Source of the DNA: Dyella_B nitratireducens
GTDB taxonomy: Bacteria; Pseudomonadota; Gammaproteobacteria; Xanthomonadales; Rhodanobacteraceae
Direction of reading: 5' to 3'
Assembly: GCF_049532905.1 (NCBI RefSeq)
Contig: NZ_CP064032.1
Location: 3,844,001-3,908,000 of the forward strand
DNA length: 64,000 nucleotides
Shown here: positions 45,717-53,768 of the stretch, in pieces
Layout: each line of letters opens with the position of its first letter
Position numbering within the stretch: position 1 is the first letter of the stretch
Position numbers and translations under genes: made by a program
The notes under the pieces: generated by a model
The model's input: only the letters and a program-made list of their open reading frames with translations
What the model was told of the DNA's origin: nothing
The model's database searches: none

Positions 45717-46634
45717 TCAAACCGGCTCCAGCCAGCCCCACTTGTCCTGCGTTTTGCCGTTGAATAGCCCGAAGTACAGCTCCTGCAGGCGGCGGGTGAG
45801 GCGACCGGCCTTGCCGCTACCCACCTGCTTGCCGTCGATCTCGCGAATGGGAGTGATTTCGGCGGCGGTGCCGCACATCAGCACTTCGTCGGCCAGGTAC
45901 AGGTATTCGCGTGGAATGTCGCGCTCCACCACTTCGATGCCGTCTTCGCGCGCCAGCACCTTGATGGTGTCGCGGGTGATGCCGGCGAGAATGGAGGCGC
46001 TGGCGGGCGTGGTGTGCAGCGCGCCGTCGAATACCAGGAACAGGTTTTCGCCAGCACCTTCGCTGAGCAGGCCACCAGCAGCCAGGGCGATGCCTTCGCC
46101 AAAGCCGAGACGACGCGCTTCACGTGCGATCAACTGGCCCGAAAGGTAATTGCCGCCAGCTTTCGCGCCCGCCGGAATGGTGTTCGGCGCAAAACGCTGC
46201 CAGCTCGATACACAGGCAGTGATGCCAACTTCCAGCGCCTCCGGCCCGAGGTATGGGCCCATCGGCCAAGTGGCCACGGCGATGTCGATCGGTGTTTCGG
46301 CGGAAAGCCCGAAACCGCCCAGACCACGATAAGCCACCGGGCGCAAGTAGGCAGCGGAGTAACCGTTCTTGCGGATGACGTCGCGGCACGCAGCAGCCAG
46401 TTCTTCCTGCGCATACGGCAGCACCATGTCGTAGATCTTGGCCGAGTGATACAGGCGCTTTAAGTGATCGGTGAGACGGAAGATCGCCGCGCCTTCCGGC
46501 GTGACATAGCTGCGTATCCCTTCGAACACCGAGGAGCCGTAATGCAAGGCGTGCGACATCACATGCGCGGTGGCATCTTTCCACGGCTTGATCTCGCCGT
46601 TCTGCCAAATCCATTCGGGATACTGTTGGGCCAT
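45717..46634 (-). CDS. ilvE: Branched-chain amino acid aminotransferase
   Basis: 305 residues from the ATG at 46634 (GGAG seven bases upstream). Fold-type IV PLP enzyme: EWIWQNGEIKPWKDATAHVMSHALHYGSSVFEGIRSY, YLRPVAYRGLGGFGL, SWQRFAPNTIPAGAKAGGNYLSGQLIAREARRLGF (containing the PLP-lysine AKAGGNYL), and VLMCGTAAEITPIREIDGKQVGSG. It makes Leu, Ile and Val from their keto acids. Its end is 55 bases from the lexA operator. Confidence 0.96.
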   Translation of the reverse strand: MAQQYPEWIWQNGEIKPWKDATAHVMSHALHYGSSVFEGIRSYVTPEGAAIFRLTDHLKRLYHSAKIYDMVLPYAQEELAAACRDVIRKNGYSAAYLRPVAYRGLGGFGLSAETPIDIAVATWPMGPYLGPEALEVGITACVSSWQRFAPNTIPAGAKAGGNYLSGQLIAREARRLGFGEGIALAAGGLLSEGAGENLFLVFDGALHTTPASASILAGITRDTIKVLAREDGIEVVERDIPREYLYLADEVLMCGTAAEITPIREIDGKQVGSGKAGRLTRRLQELYFGLFNGKTQDKWGWLEPV

Positions 46635-46697
46635 GGGGGATCTCCGGTGGGGATCGCCCATGATAGCGTGCCGAATCTTTCGACACCTTTCGTTCGT

Positions 46698-47291
46698 TTA
46701 GCCACCTTGTGGGAGTAACCACACGCAGCCCGAACGATGCACCACGTCGAAACGGGTTTGCGCGGTGGCGCCACTGCCATCGTCGGATTCGGTCTGCACG
46801 ATCAGCGCTTCACCATGCGCAGGCGTTTGGTTGGGTGAGGCTGATAACGAAAGCGAAGATGCATCCGCTTCATCATCATCGCTGGAAGTCGAAGAGGCGT
46901 TGGGAATGCTTTTCACCTCGACGAGTGGTCGCGACATCAGGCGGATGAAATAGCGGATATCCGCGACGACTTCGTCTTTCCCATCGCCGTTCCATAATGT
47001 CAGGCCGGCAAGACGGTTGGGATTGCGTTCGGCGAAAGCATCAGTCACGGCTTGCTTGAGCTGTTTCATATCTGCAGCGCACGTCACCGCGGGGGCTTGC
47101 GAAGGTTGAGTCGGAGCCGATGTACTCGTCACAGGTGCTGGCATCACAGGCTTGGCATTCACGTCAGTGCAAACGCGATCCGTAAAGACGGGAATGCCAT
47201 CCGCGCCCATGCAACGATGGATATCGCCCTGCGCTTTGACGGCAGAGATAGGCAACAACAACAGCAGCAGGAGCAAGGCGAGGGAACGCAT
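46698..47291 (-). CDS. DUF4124-containing secreted protein
   Basis: 197 residues from the ATG at 47291. A signal peptide (MRSLALLLLLLLLPISAVKAQ) is followed by the DUF4124 motif (DIHRCMGADGIPVFTDRVC), usual in xanthomonad periplasmic proteins. The rest is Pro/Thr/Ser-rich linker and a domain with four Cys in all. Function unknown. It lies on the same strand as metF but is separated by a short gap. Confidence 0.7.
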   Translation of the reverse strand: MRSLALLLLLLLLPISAVKAQGDIHRCMGADGIPVFTDRVCTDVNAKPVMPAPVTSTSAPTQPSQAPAVTCAADMKQLKQAVTDAFAERNPNRLAGLTLWNGDGKDEVVADIRYFIRLMSRPLVEVKSIPNASSTSSDDDEADASSLSLSASPNQTPAHGEALIVQTESDDGSGATAQTRFDVVHRSGCVWLLPQGG

Positions 47292-47322
47292 CGGGCAAGC
47301 ATAGCCCGATGCGTGACACGCA

Positions 47323-48147
47323 TCAGTGGAGCTGATCAAGCACTGCGCGCGTCGCTTTCGTCCGGTTCAGCGTATAGAAATGCAGGCCCGGCGCACCGCC
47401 TTCCAGCAGGCGGCGGCACAGTTGCGCCACCACTTCCGCGCCCATCGCACGGATGGATTCTACGTCGTCGTAATACGCCTGCATGCGCTTGGCGATCCAA
47501 CGGGGAATCTCTGCACCGCAAGCATCGGAGAAACGCTTGAGCTGCGCGTAATTGGAAATGGGCATGATGCCCGGCACGATCGGTACCGACACACCCAGGC
47601 GGCGTGCGTCATCGACGAAACGGAAATACGCATCGGCATTGAAGAAGTACTGCGTGATGGCGCCGTTCGCGCCAGCGTCGATCTTCGCCTTGAAATGCTT
47701 GAGATCGGTTTGGACGTCTTCCGCCTGGGGATGCATCTCTGGGTACGCCGCCACTTCCACATGGAAATGATCGCCGCAGTGTTCGCGGATGAAGTGCACC
47801 AGTTCGGCGGCATAACGGAAATCACCTGGCGAGGCCATACCCGAGGGCAGATCGCCACGCAGCGCTACGAGGCGCCGGTAACCGGCGGCTCGATAGGCAT
47901 CGAGAAGATCAGCAATTTCTTTGCGGGTGCCGCCCATGCAGGACAGATGTGGGGCCACATCCAAACCATGCTGCTGATGCAGCCGCGCGACCGTTTCGCT
48001 GGTGTAGCTCAGAGTGGAGCCGCCGGCACCGAAGGTGACAGAGACGTACTCGGGCTTGAGCGCTTTCAGCTCCTTGGCAGTCTTGTCGAGCTGGGCGCGC
48101 TGTTCGTCAGTCTTGGGCGGAAAGAATTCGAAGCTGATGGCCGGCAT
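47323..48147 (-). CDS. metF: 5,10-methylenetetrahydrofolate reductase
   Basis: 274 residues. MPAISFEFFPPKTDEQRAQL is the N-terminal MetF signature. YVSVTFGAGGSTLSYTSETVARL, PHLSCMGGT, RRLVALRGDLPSGM and NGAITQYFFNADAYFRFVDDAR follow. It reduces methylene-THF to methyl-THF for methionine synthesis using FAD and NADH. It lies divergent from an APC permease; the shared 210-base gap holds inverted repeats that may regulate it. Confidence 0.96.
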   Translation of the reverse strand: MPAISFEFFPPKTDEQRAQLDKTAKELKALKPEYVSVTFGAGGSTLSYTSETVARLHQQHGLDVAPHLSCMGGTRKEIADLLDAYRAAGYRRLVALRGDLPSGMASPGDFRYAAELVHFIREHCGDHFHVEVAAYPEMHPQAEDVQTDLKHFKAKIDAGANGAITQYFFNADAYFRFVDDARRLGVSVPIVPGIMPISNYAQLKRFSDACGAEIPRWIAKRMQAYYDDVESIRAMGAEVVAQLCRRLLEGGAPGLHFYTLNRTKATRAVLDQLH

Positions 48148-48176
48148 GGCTTGGGTCCTTGACGTCAGACCGACAG

Positions 48177-48210
48177 TATATATCTCTTATTCGAGATGAA
48201 AAGATATATT
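48177..48210. promoter_or_regulatory. Inverted repeats upstream of metF
   Basis: ATATATCT (48178-48185) pairs with AGATATAT (48202-48209), and inside it ATCTC (48182-48186) pairs with GAGAT (48193-48197). The AT-rich nested repeat lies 30-60 bases upstream of metF. It could be a site for a methionine-cycle regulator. I could not identify the regulator. Confidence 0.4.
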
Positions 48211-48357
48211 CGCGCATAAGCACGCGCCGACTCGCCAAGGCGAGACTTTCGGTATGGGCGGCTAACCTCGGCACGGCTGACACTACACACACCGGTCTGT
48301 CATCATCGCTGGATTGTGTCGCCTCAGGCGGCCGTTCTTGGCTTCAGGGAGTACTCG

Positions 48358-50019
48358 ATGTCTTCTTCCAACGCGATCCGCCGCGATGTGGGGCCGTTTG
48401 CCCTCATGCTTACCGGCCTGGGTTCGATCATCGGCTCCGGTTGGCTGTTCGGCGCATGGAAGGCAGCCGGTCTGGCCGGTCCGGGCGCCATCTGGGCGTG
48501 GGTGCTGGGTGCGGCGATCATCATGACCATCGCGCTGACTTACGCAGAACTGGGCGCGATGTTCCCCGAATCAGGTGGCATGGTGCGCTACGGCCATTAT
48601 TCGCATGGTTCGCTGGTGGGCTTTATCGCTGCGTGGGCGAACTGGATCGCGATCGTGTCGGTGATTCCGGTGGAGGCCGAGGCCTCGGTGCAATACATGG
48701 CCTCATGGCCGTGGACGTGGGCACAGGATCTGTATCACGTCAGCAACGGGGTCGGCGAGCTGAGCCCTAACGGCCTCGCCATCGCAGCGGTGCTGGTGGT
48801 CATCTACTTCCTGCTCAACTTCTGGAGTGTGAAGTTGTTTGCGCACTCCAATACGGCGATCACCGTATTCAAGCTGGTGGTGCCGGCAGCCACTGGCCTG
48901 GCGCTGATTGCCAGTGGCTTTCACTCCGAAAATTTCTCGGTGGGCATCCATGGCGGTAGCCATGCGATCGATTTCCCCGCTGTGCTCACGGCTGTCGCGA
49001 CGGCCGGCATCGTCTTCAGCTTCAATGGCTTCCAGAGCCCGGTAAATTTGGCCGGCGAAGCGCGCAATCCAGGTCGCAGCATCCCATTTGCCGTGGTGGG
49101 CTCGATCCTGCTGGCGACCGTGATCTATGTGATTCTGCAGGTCGCCTACCTCGGCGCAGTGCCGCAGGAAATGCTGGCAAAGACAGGCTGGCACGGCATC
49201 GATTTCCGTTCGCCGTTTGCGGAGCTCGCCATCATCGTCAACCTGCACTGGCTGGCGATGCTGTTGTATGTGGATGCCTTTATCAGCCCCAGCGGCACTG
49301 GCATGACCTACACCGCCACCACGGCGCGCATGATTTACGGCATGGAACGCAACGGTACGCTGCCGAAGATTCTCGGCCAGGTGCATCCGAGATGGGGTGT
49401 ACCGCGTCCGGCGATGTGGTTCAACCTGGTGGTGTCGTTCCTGTTCCTGTTCTTCTTCCGCGGCTGGGGCACGCTGGCGGCGGTGATTTCGGTGGCGACG
49501 ATCATTTCCTATCTCACCGGTCCGGTAAGCGTAATGACGCTGCGCCGTACAGCGACGGAATTGCATCGCCCGTTGCGCGTGGCAGGATTGCCGGTACTCG
49601 CTGGCGTCGCCTTCATCATGGCAACCGAGCTGTTGTATTGGGCGAAGTGGCCGCTGACCGGCGAAATCATTCTGCTCATGGTGGTGGCGTTGCCGGTGTA
49701 TCTCTATTACCAGGCAAAAGCTGGCTGGCATGATTTCGGCCGCCACCTGAAAGGTGCATGCTGGCTGATCGTTTATCTGCCTACCGTTGCCATGGTGTCG
49801 TGGCTGGGCAGCACGACCTTTGGTGGCCGCGGTTATCTGTCTTACGGCATCGATCTTGCTGTCGTCGCCGTGATCGGCTTGGTGTTCTATCTGTGGGGCG
49901 TGAAGTCCGGTTGGCGCACGCCGGCAGTAGAAGCGGCGCGCGACAGTGCGCACGCACATCCGGATCTGCCACTGGTGCCGCCGGACGAGGAAACTGCCGA
50001 AAGCATCGCACGCAGCTAA
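48358..50019 (+). CDS. APC superfamily amino acid permease
   Basis: 553 residues from the ATG at 48358 (GGGAG five to ten bases upstream). Twelve or more membrane helices with the APC signature in the first one (FALMLTGLGSIIGSGWLFGAWKAAGLAGPGAIWAWVLGA). AELGAMFPESGGMVRYGHYSHG and FSFNGFQSPVNLAGEARNPGRSIPFAVV follow. The C-terminus is a short polar tail. It probably imports an amino acid or related compound. It lies between metF and the met operon but has no proven tie to them. Confidence 0.88.
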   Translation: MSSSNAIRRDVGPFALMLTGLGSIIGSGWLFGAWKAAGLAGPGAIWAWVLGAAIIMTIALTYAELGAMFPESGGMVRYGHYSHGSLVGFIAAWANWIAIVSVIPVEAEASVQYMASWPWTWAQDLYHVSNGVGELSPNGLAIAAVLVVIYFLLNFWSVKLFAHSNTAITVFKLVVPAATGLALIASGFHSENFSVGIHGGSHAIDFPAVLTAVATAGIVFSFNGFQSPVNLAGEARNPGRSIPFAVVGSILLATVIYVILQVAYLGAVPQEMLAKTGWHGIDFRSPFAELAIIVNLHWLAMLLYVDAFISPSGTGMTYTATTARMIYGMERNGTLPKILGQVHPRWGVPRPAMWFNLVVSFLFLFFFRGWGTLAAVISVATIISYLTGPVSVMTLRRTATELHRPLRVAGLPVLAGVAFIMATELLYWAKWPLTGEIILLMVVALPVYLYYQAKAGWHDFGRHLKGACWLIVYLPTVAMVSWLGSTTFGGRGYLSYGIDLAVVAVIGLVFYLWGVKSGWRTPAVEAARDSAHAHPDLPLVPPDEETAESIARS

Positions 50020-50036
50020 CTAACGCGCTTTGCGCG

Positions 50037-51119
50037 TCAACCCAACGCCAGAATATCGCCGAGCAAAGCCTGGGCGGTGACTTCGGGACCGGCTCCCGGT
50101 CCTTGAATCACCAGCGGTTGTGTGTGGTAACGCGTGGTGGTCAATGCAAACTGATTATCGGTACCGTACAAGCGCGCAGCAGGGTGCGTCAGCGGCACTT
50201 CGGTAATGCCCACGCGCGCGCGACCACGTTGATTGAGTCGAGCGAGGAAGCGCAGCACATGGCCACGCTCACGCGCGGCTTCATGCAGAGCAGCCAGCGG
50301 TTCATCCAGTTCTTCCAAACGTGCAAGGAATGTCTCGGTGGAAATATCGCGCAGACTTTCCGGCACCAAGCTTTCCACGATGACTTCGTCGCTGCCCAAT
50401 GCGAAGCCGGCGTTACGCGCGAGGATCAGCAACTTGCGCGCCACGTCTTCACCGGACAGGTCTGCGCGAGGATCCGGCTCCGTGTAGCCCAGCTTGCGCG
50501 CCTCACCCAGCAGCTCGGAAAACGGGCGGCTACCGTCGTACGTATTGAACAGGTAGGAAAGCGAACCGGAGAACACGCCTTCCAATGTGAGCAGGCTATC
50601 GCCGCAATCGCATAGGCGACGCAGTGTAGAAAGCACTGGCAAGCCTGCACCGACGGTTGCGGAATCGCCATAACGCCCGCCCGCAGCACGCGCGGCCTGC
50701 AGCGCACGCCAGCCTGAAAGATGTCCACCGGCCAGCGATTTATTAGCCGTGACGACGTGATAGCCGCGAGCGAGCCAATCGGCGTGACGCGATGCCAAAT
50801 CACCAGAGGCGGTGGCATCGACGATCACTTTCAGCGTCGCATGATGTTCGTCCAGCGCCGACAGTAGTGCCGCATCGTCACGTGGTGCACCTTCGCGCTT
50901 CAACCGCTCGCGCAAATCGCGTGCGGCAAGTTGCGCCGCCTCGATCTGTTGCTTGCGTGAGTTGGCCGCACCGACCAGATGCAGCCGTTTTGCTACGGGC
51001 GTGCATAGCAGTTTGAGAAATGCACCGCCCACCACGCCGGTGCCGAGCAGTACCAGCGCGGCCTCCTGTGCAACGGGTGCTGTCTTGGGAACAGGGGCTT
51101 CGGCCAGTACCGCACTCAT
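50037..51119 (-). CDS. hom: Homoserine dehydrogenase
   Basis: 360 residues. NAD(P)-binding VLLGTGVVGGAFLKLL, KVIVDATASGDLASRHADWLARGYHVVTANKSLAGG, GRYGDSATVGAGLPVLSTLRRL and EGVFSGSLSYLFNTYDGSRPFSELLGEARKLGYTEPDPRADLSGEDVARKLLIL are standard motifs. It lacks the ACT domain found in longer homoserine dehydrogenases and lacks the aspartokinase half of ThrA. It makes homoserine for methionine and threonine. It overlaps metB by 4 bases, so it is in the metX-metB-hom operon. Confidence 0.94.
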   Translation of the reverse strand: MSAVLAEAPVPKTAPVAQEAALVLLGTGVVGGAFLKLLCTPVAKRLHLVGAANSRKQQIEAAQLAARDLRERLKREGAPRDDAALLSALDEHHATLKVIVDATASGDLASRHADWLARGYHVVTANKSLAGGHLSGWRALQAARAAGGRYGDSATVGAGLPVLSTLRRLCDCGDSLLTLEGVFSGSLSYLFNTYDGSRPFSELLGEARKLGYTEPDPRADLSGEDVARKLLILARNAGFALGSDEVIVESLVPESLRDISTETFLARLEELDEPLAALHEAARERGHVLRFLARLNQRGRARVGITEVPLTHPAARLYGTDNQFALTTTRYHTQPLVIQGPGAGPEVTAQALLGDILALG

Positions 51120-52324
51120 GCAAGTACCCGTCGTTTCGAGGCGTTCTCGTTGACCGCTTGCGCACGCTGTAGGCCGGCTTCAAGGTCGCGCAGCAGGTCA
51201 TCGCTATCTTCGATACCGATCGACAAGCGCAGCAGCGTATCGGCAATGCCGGCGGCGCGGCGTGCTTCCGGTGCCATCGCGGCATGCGTCATCGAGGCGG
51301 GATGCGCGACCAGGCTTTCTACGCCGCCAAGTGATTCGGCCAGCGAGAAGTAATGAAGGCCATCCACGAAAGCCTCGATCTGCGGCACGTCACCATTAAG
51401 CTCGAAACTCAACATGCCGCCGAAGCCTTGCTGCTGACGTGCAGCCAGTGCATGTCCCGCATGATGCTCCAGGCCGGGGTAATACACTTTACGCACGGCA
51501 TCGTGCTGATCGAGATACGTGGCGATGCGCTCTGCATTTTCCTGATGTTGCCGCAGACGCACGCCGAGCGTGCGCAGACCGCGCAACGTGAGGAAGCTGT
51601 CGAAAGGCGCACCGGTAAGGCCATTGCAATTGCCCCACCATTTCAGCTGTTCTGCCACGGCAGCATCACGTGCCACCACGGCGCCGCCAACGACGTCACT
51701 GTGACCGTTGATGTACTTGGTGGTGGAATGCACGACCACATCCGCACCCAACGTAAGTGGTTGCTGCAGCGCAGGTGAGAGGAAGGTGTTGTCCACCACC
51801 ACCAAGGCACCCACGGCATGCGCAGCTTGTGCGACATGGCGAACATCAGTAATGCGCAGCAGCGGATTCGATGGTGTTTCCACCCACACTAGAGCTGGCT
51901 TCAGTGCCAAGCCCTCAGCAAGTGCATGGTTGTCGGTGAGGTCGATGAAGCGAACGTTGAAGCGCCCTTTCTTCGCCCAGGCATCGAGCAGGCGCCAAGT
52001 GCCGCCATAGCAATCATGCGCTGCTAACACCGTGGCACCGGCGGGAACCAGTTCCAATGCGAGCGCAACGGCAGCCATGCCACTTGCTGTGATCACCGCC
52101 CCGGCACCTTGCTCGAGTTCGGCCAGGGCGTTACCGAGCAAATCGCGCGTGGGGTTGCCGCTGCGCGAATAGTCATAGGCACGCTTGCCACCCAGACCGG
52201 TGAAGCTGTAGTTGGTCGAGAGGTGTAGCGCCGGCACGACGGCGCCGTGCTGCGTGTCCGATTCAATGCCTGCCCGCACGGCACGAGTGCTGGAGGCGGC
52301 GTCCTTAGCGATATCAGCACACAT
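51116..52324 (-). CDS. metB: Cystathionine gamma-synthase / O-succinylhomoserine sulfhydrylase
   Basis: 402 residues. Trans-sulfuration enzyme of fold type I: HLSTNYSFTGLGGKRAYDYSRSGNPTRDLLGNALAELEQGAGAVITASGMAAVALAL, and the PLP-lysine in VVHSTTKYINGHSDVVGGAV. The terminal half (GLRTLGVRLRQHQENAERIA) fits MetB. It couples O-succinylhomoserine with cysteine or sulfide to give cystathionine or homocysteine. It follows metX by 3 bases and overlaps hom by 4. Confidence 0.93.
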   Translation of the reverse strand: MCADIAKDAASSTRAVRAGIESDTQHGAVVPALHLSTNYSFTGLGGKRAYDYSRSGNPTRDLLGNALAELEQGAGAVITASGMAAVALALELVPAGATVLAAHDCYGGTWRLLDAWAKKGRFNVRFIDLTDNHALAEGLALKPALVWVETPSNPLLRITDVRHVAQAAHAVGALVVVDNTFLSPALQQPLTLGADVVVHSTTKYINGHSDVVGGAVVARDAAVAEQLKWWGNCNGLTGAPFDSFLTLRGLRTLGVRLRQHQENAERIATYLDQHDAVRKVYYPGLEHHAGHALAARQQQGFGGMLSFELNGDVPQIEAFVDGLHYFSLAESLGGVESLVAHPASMTHAAMAPEARRAAGIADTLLRLSIGIEDSDDLLRDLEAGLQRAQAVNENASKRRVLA

Positions 52325-52327
52325 GGC

Positions 52328-53365
52328 TCAAGCTCCACGACGACAAGAAATGGCCTGGCGCAGCAGCGGCGCCAGTTTGTTGGTTTCTTTCAGGAAGGCA
52401 TCGTGGCCATAGGGTGAATCGACCACCTCCAGCGTGGCCGAACCACGCAGGCGACGCTGCAATTCGCACAGATCAGCCAGCGGCACGAGGCGGTCGGAAG
52501 GGAAGCCGATCAGCGCCGCCGGGATGTTGACCGATTCCGGCGCGACGTCATGCAGATCGATGGATTCGGATAGCGCAAGAAAGCGTTCCAGATCGAAGCG
52601 TTGGACGAAGCTGCGGCCGGCGTGTTCCAGGTAATCCTCGACCGGGAAATGAAAGCGGCCTTCGCGATAGTCCGGCGTACTGTCAAAGCGGCGCGCGAAT
52701 TCTTCGCTGCCACGATAGGTGGTCATGGCCAACTGACGCGCCAGGGAAAGCGCTTCGCTGATCTGGCCCGAGGCCTGGCCCAGACGCAGGATCTGGCGCT
52801 GGATCGCACGCTGCGCGGTAGCCATTGGATGAGCGCGATGGGCTCCGGCAAGCAGGACCAGCTTCTCCAGTTTGTCCGGATGACGTGCGGCAAATGCGAG
52901 GGCGGTCATCGCTCCGTAGGAAGATCCGACGAAAGCGGCAACGCGGCCGATACCGAGCGCATCCACCAGTCCTGCCAGTGCATCGGCCTGATCCTCACTG
53001 GAGATGGCACGTGGGTTGTTCCCGAAATCAGCCGGCGTGAGCCAGTCGATGCTGAGCACGCGGCAATGCGCCAAGTCGATGGCTTGGCCATGTCCCACCA
53101 ACTCGGACCACCAGCCAGCCTTGCCCTGTTCGGCGCCGGCTACATAGCGATCCGCAGAGATACCGCCCTGCACGATGATCGTGGGCGCATCCGATGCGCC
53201 CGTCCACTGATAACGCACGTCCACCTGGCTGGTGCCATGGCCGTACTTCGGCTGCAAGGTCAGGCGGCGGGAGCTGCGCTGCTCGGTAAGCGTGCTACGC
53301 GAATGCAGAGGCACGACCACGGCAGTGGGGCGATCTTCGAGGGAGGAGTTGGCAAGGTGAGGCAT
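52328..53365 (-). CDS. metX: Homoserine O-acyltransferase (MetX-type, probably succinyl)
   Basis: 345 residues from the ATG at 53365 (GGAGAA ahead). Alpha/beta-hydrolase with nucleophile Ser149 in FVGSSYGAMTALAFAARHP, Asp in GFPSDRLVPL and His in VDSPYGHDAF. It activates homoserine for methionine synthesis. In Xanthomonadales this MetX subgroup has been assigned as a succinyltransferase. It is the first gene of metX-metB-hom and is preceded by a SAM-I riboswitch and a hairpin over its Shine-Dalgarno. Confidence 0.93.
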   Translation of the reverse strand: MPHLANSSLEDRPTAVVVPLHSRSTLTEQRSSRRLTLQPKYGHGTSQVDVRYQWTGASDAPTIIVQGGISADRYVAGAEQGKAGWWSELVGHGQAIDLAHCRVLSIDWLTPADFGNNPRAISSEDQADALAGLVDALGIGRVAAFVGSSYGAMTALAFAARHPDKLEKLVLLAGAHRAHPMATAQRAIQRQILRLGQASGQISEALSLARQLAMTTYRGSEEFARRFDSTPDYREGRFHFPVEDYLEHAGRSFVQRFDLERFLALSESIDLHDVAPESVNIPAALIGFPSDRLVPLADLCELQRRLRGSATLEVVDSPYGHDAFLKETNKLAPLLRQAISCRRGA

Positions 53366-53369
53366 TTCA

Positions 53370-53399
53370 GTTCTCCGTTTGCATCGCCCTGCGGAGAAC
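53370..53399 (-). promoter_or_regulatory. Shine-Dalgarno-sequestering hairpin upstream of metX
   Basis: On the minus strand GTTCTCCG (53399-53392) pairs perfectly with CGGAGAAC (53377-53370), which contains the metX Shine-Dalgarno (GGAGAA). The 8-bp stem has a 14-base loop and ends 4 bases before the ATG. It is the probable expression platform of the upstream SAM-I aptamer, controlling translation rather than transcription. Confidence 0.7.
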
Positions 53400-53448
53400 C
53401 TACGAGGAGTTGTCGTCGAATACTCCATGCATGACATGGATTGACGAC

Positions 53449-53563
53449 ACCCCATCTCTCGGTCGGCGCTTACGCGCCCCGCAGGAGTTAGCACCGTTGC
53501 AGGTTTGATCCTGCAGGTTGCCCCGGCTTCAAAGGGCCTGTCCCTCAGCCGGTCTCGATGAGT
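53449..53563 (-). ncRNA. SAM-I (S-box) riboswitch upstream of metX
   Basis: On the minus strand the aptamer core reads CTCATCGAGACCGGCTGAGG, then GACAGGCCCTTTGAAGCCGG, GGCAACCTGCAGG, CAACGGTGCTAACTCCTGC, and GAGAGATGGGGTG closing P1. The conserved GAGGGA, GGCCC..TGAA.CC, GCAACC and GGTGCTAA-TCC blocks are those of the SAM-I class. It should bind SAM and turn off metX-metB-hom when SAM is plentiful. SAM-I in this position is known in Xanthomonadales. Confidence 0.92.
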
Positions 53564-53570
53564 GGAATCG

Positions 53571-53599
53571 ACTATACAGACGGCCTTTTTTACCGTCAA
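53571..53599 (-). promoter_or_regulatory. Sigma-70 promoter of the metX operon
   Basis: On the minus strand TTGACG (-35, 53599-53594), a 17-base spacer and TATAGT (-10, 53576-53571). The expected start point, about 53563-53565, coincides with the 5' end of the SAM-I aptamer. Confidence 0.75.
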
Positions 53600-53602
53600 T
53601 GG

Positions 53603-53622
53603 ACGTTTAGACGTCTAAACGT
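53603..53622. promoter_or_regulatory. 20-bp palindrome with tandem met-box-like sites
   Basis: ACGTTTAGAC-GTCTAAACGT is a perfect palindrome 4 bases upstream of the metX -35. Read as 8-base blocks it is GGACGTTT-AGACGTCT-AAACGTAA, the central block identical to the E. coli MetJ met box AGACGTCT. Whether this genome has MetJ is not visible. It may also control cysK in the other direction. Confidence 0.65.
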
Positions 53623-53768
53623 AAAAACACCTCAAAATTACTGCCGATTTTTGCCATATGGGAAAAGACCATATGCAAGGCTGATCGCCCCAGGCCGGGG
53701 CGGTGGCAGGCTGCCCGAGTCGAGGTATCCTCACGCTTGTTTCATTGACGGTGATCACACTTCACGCC

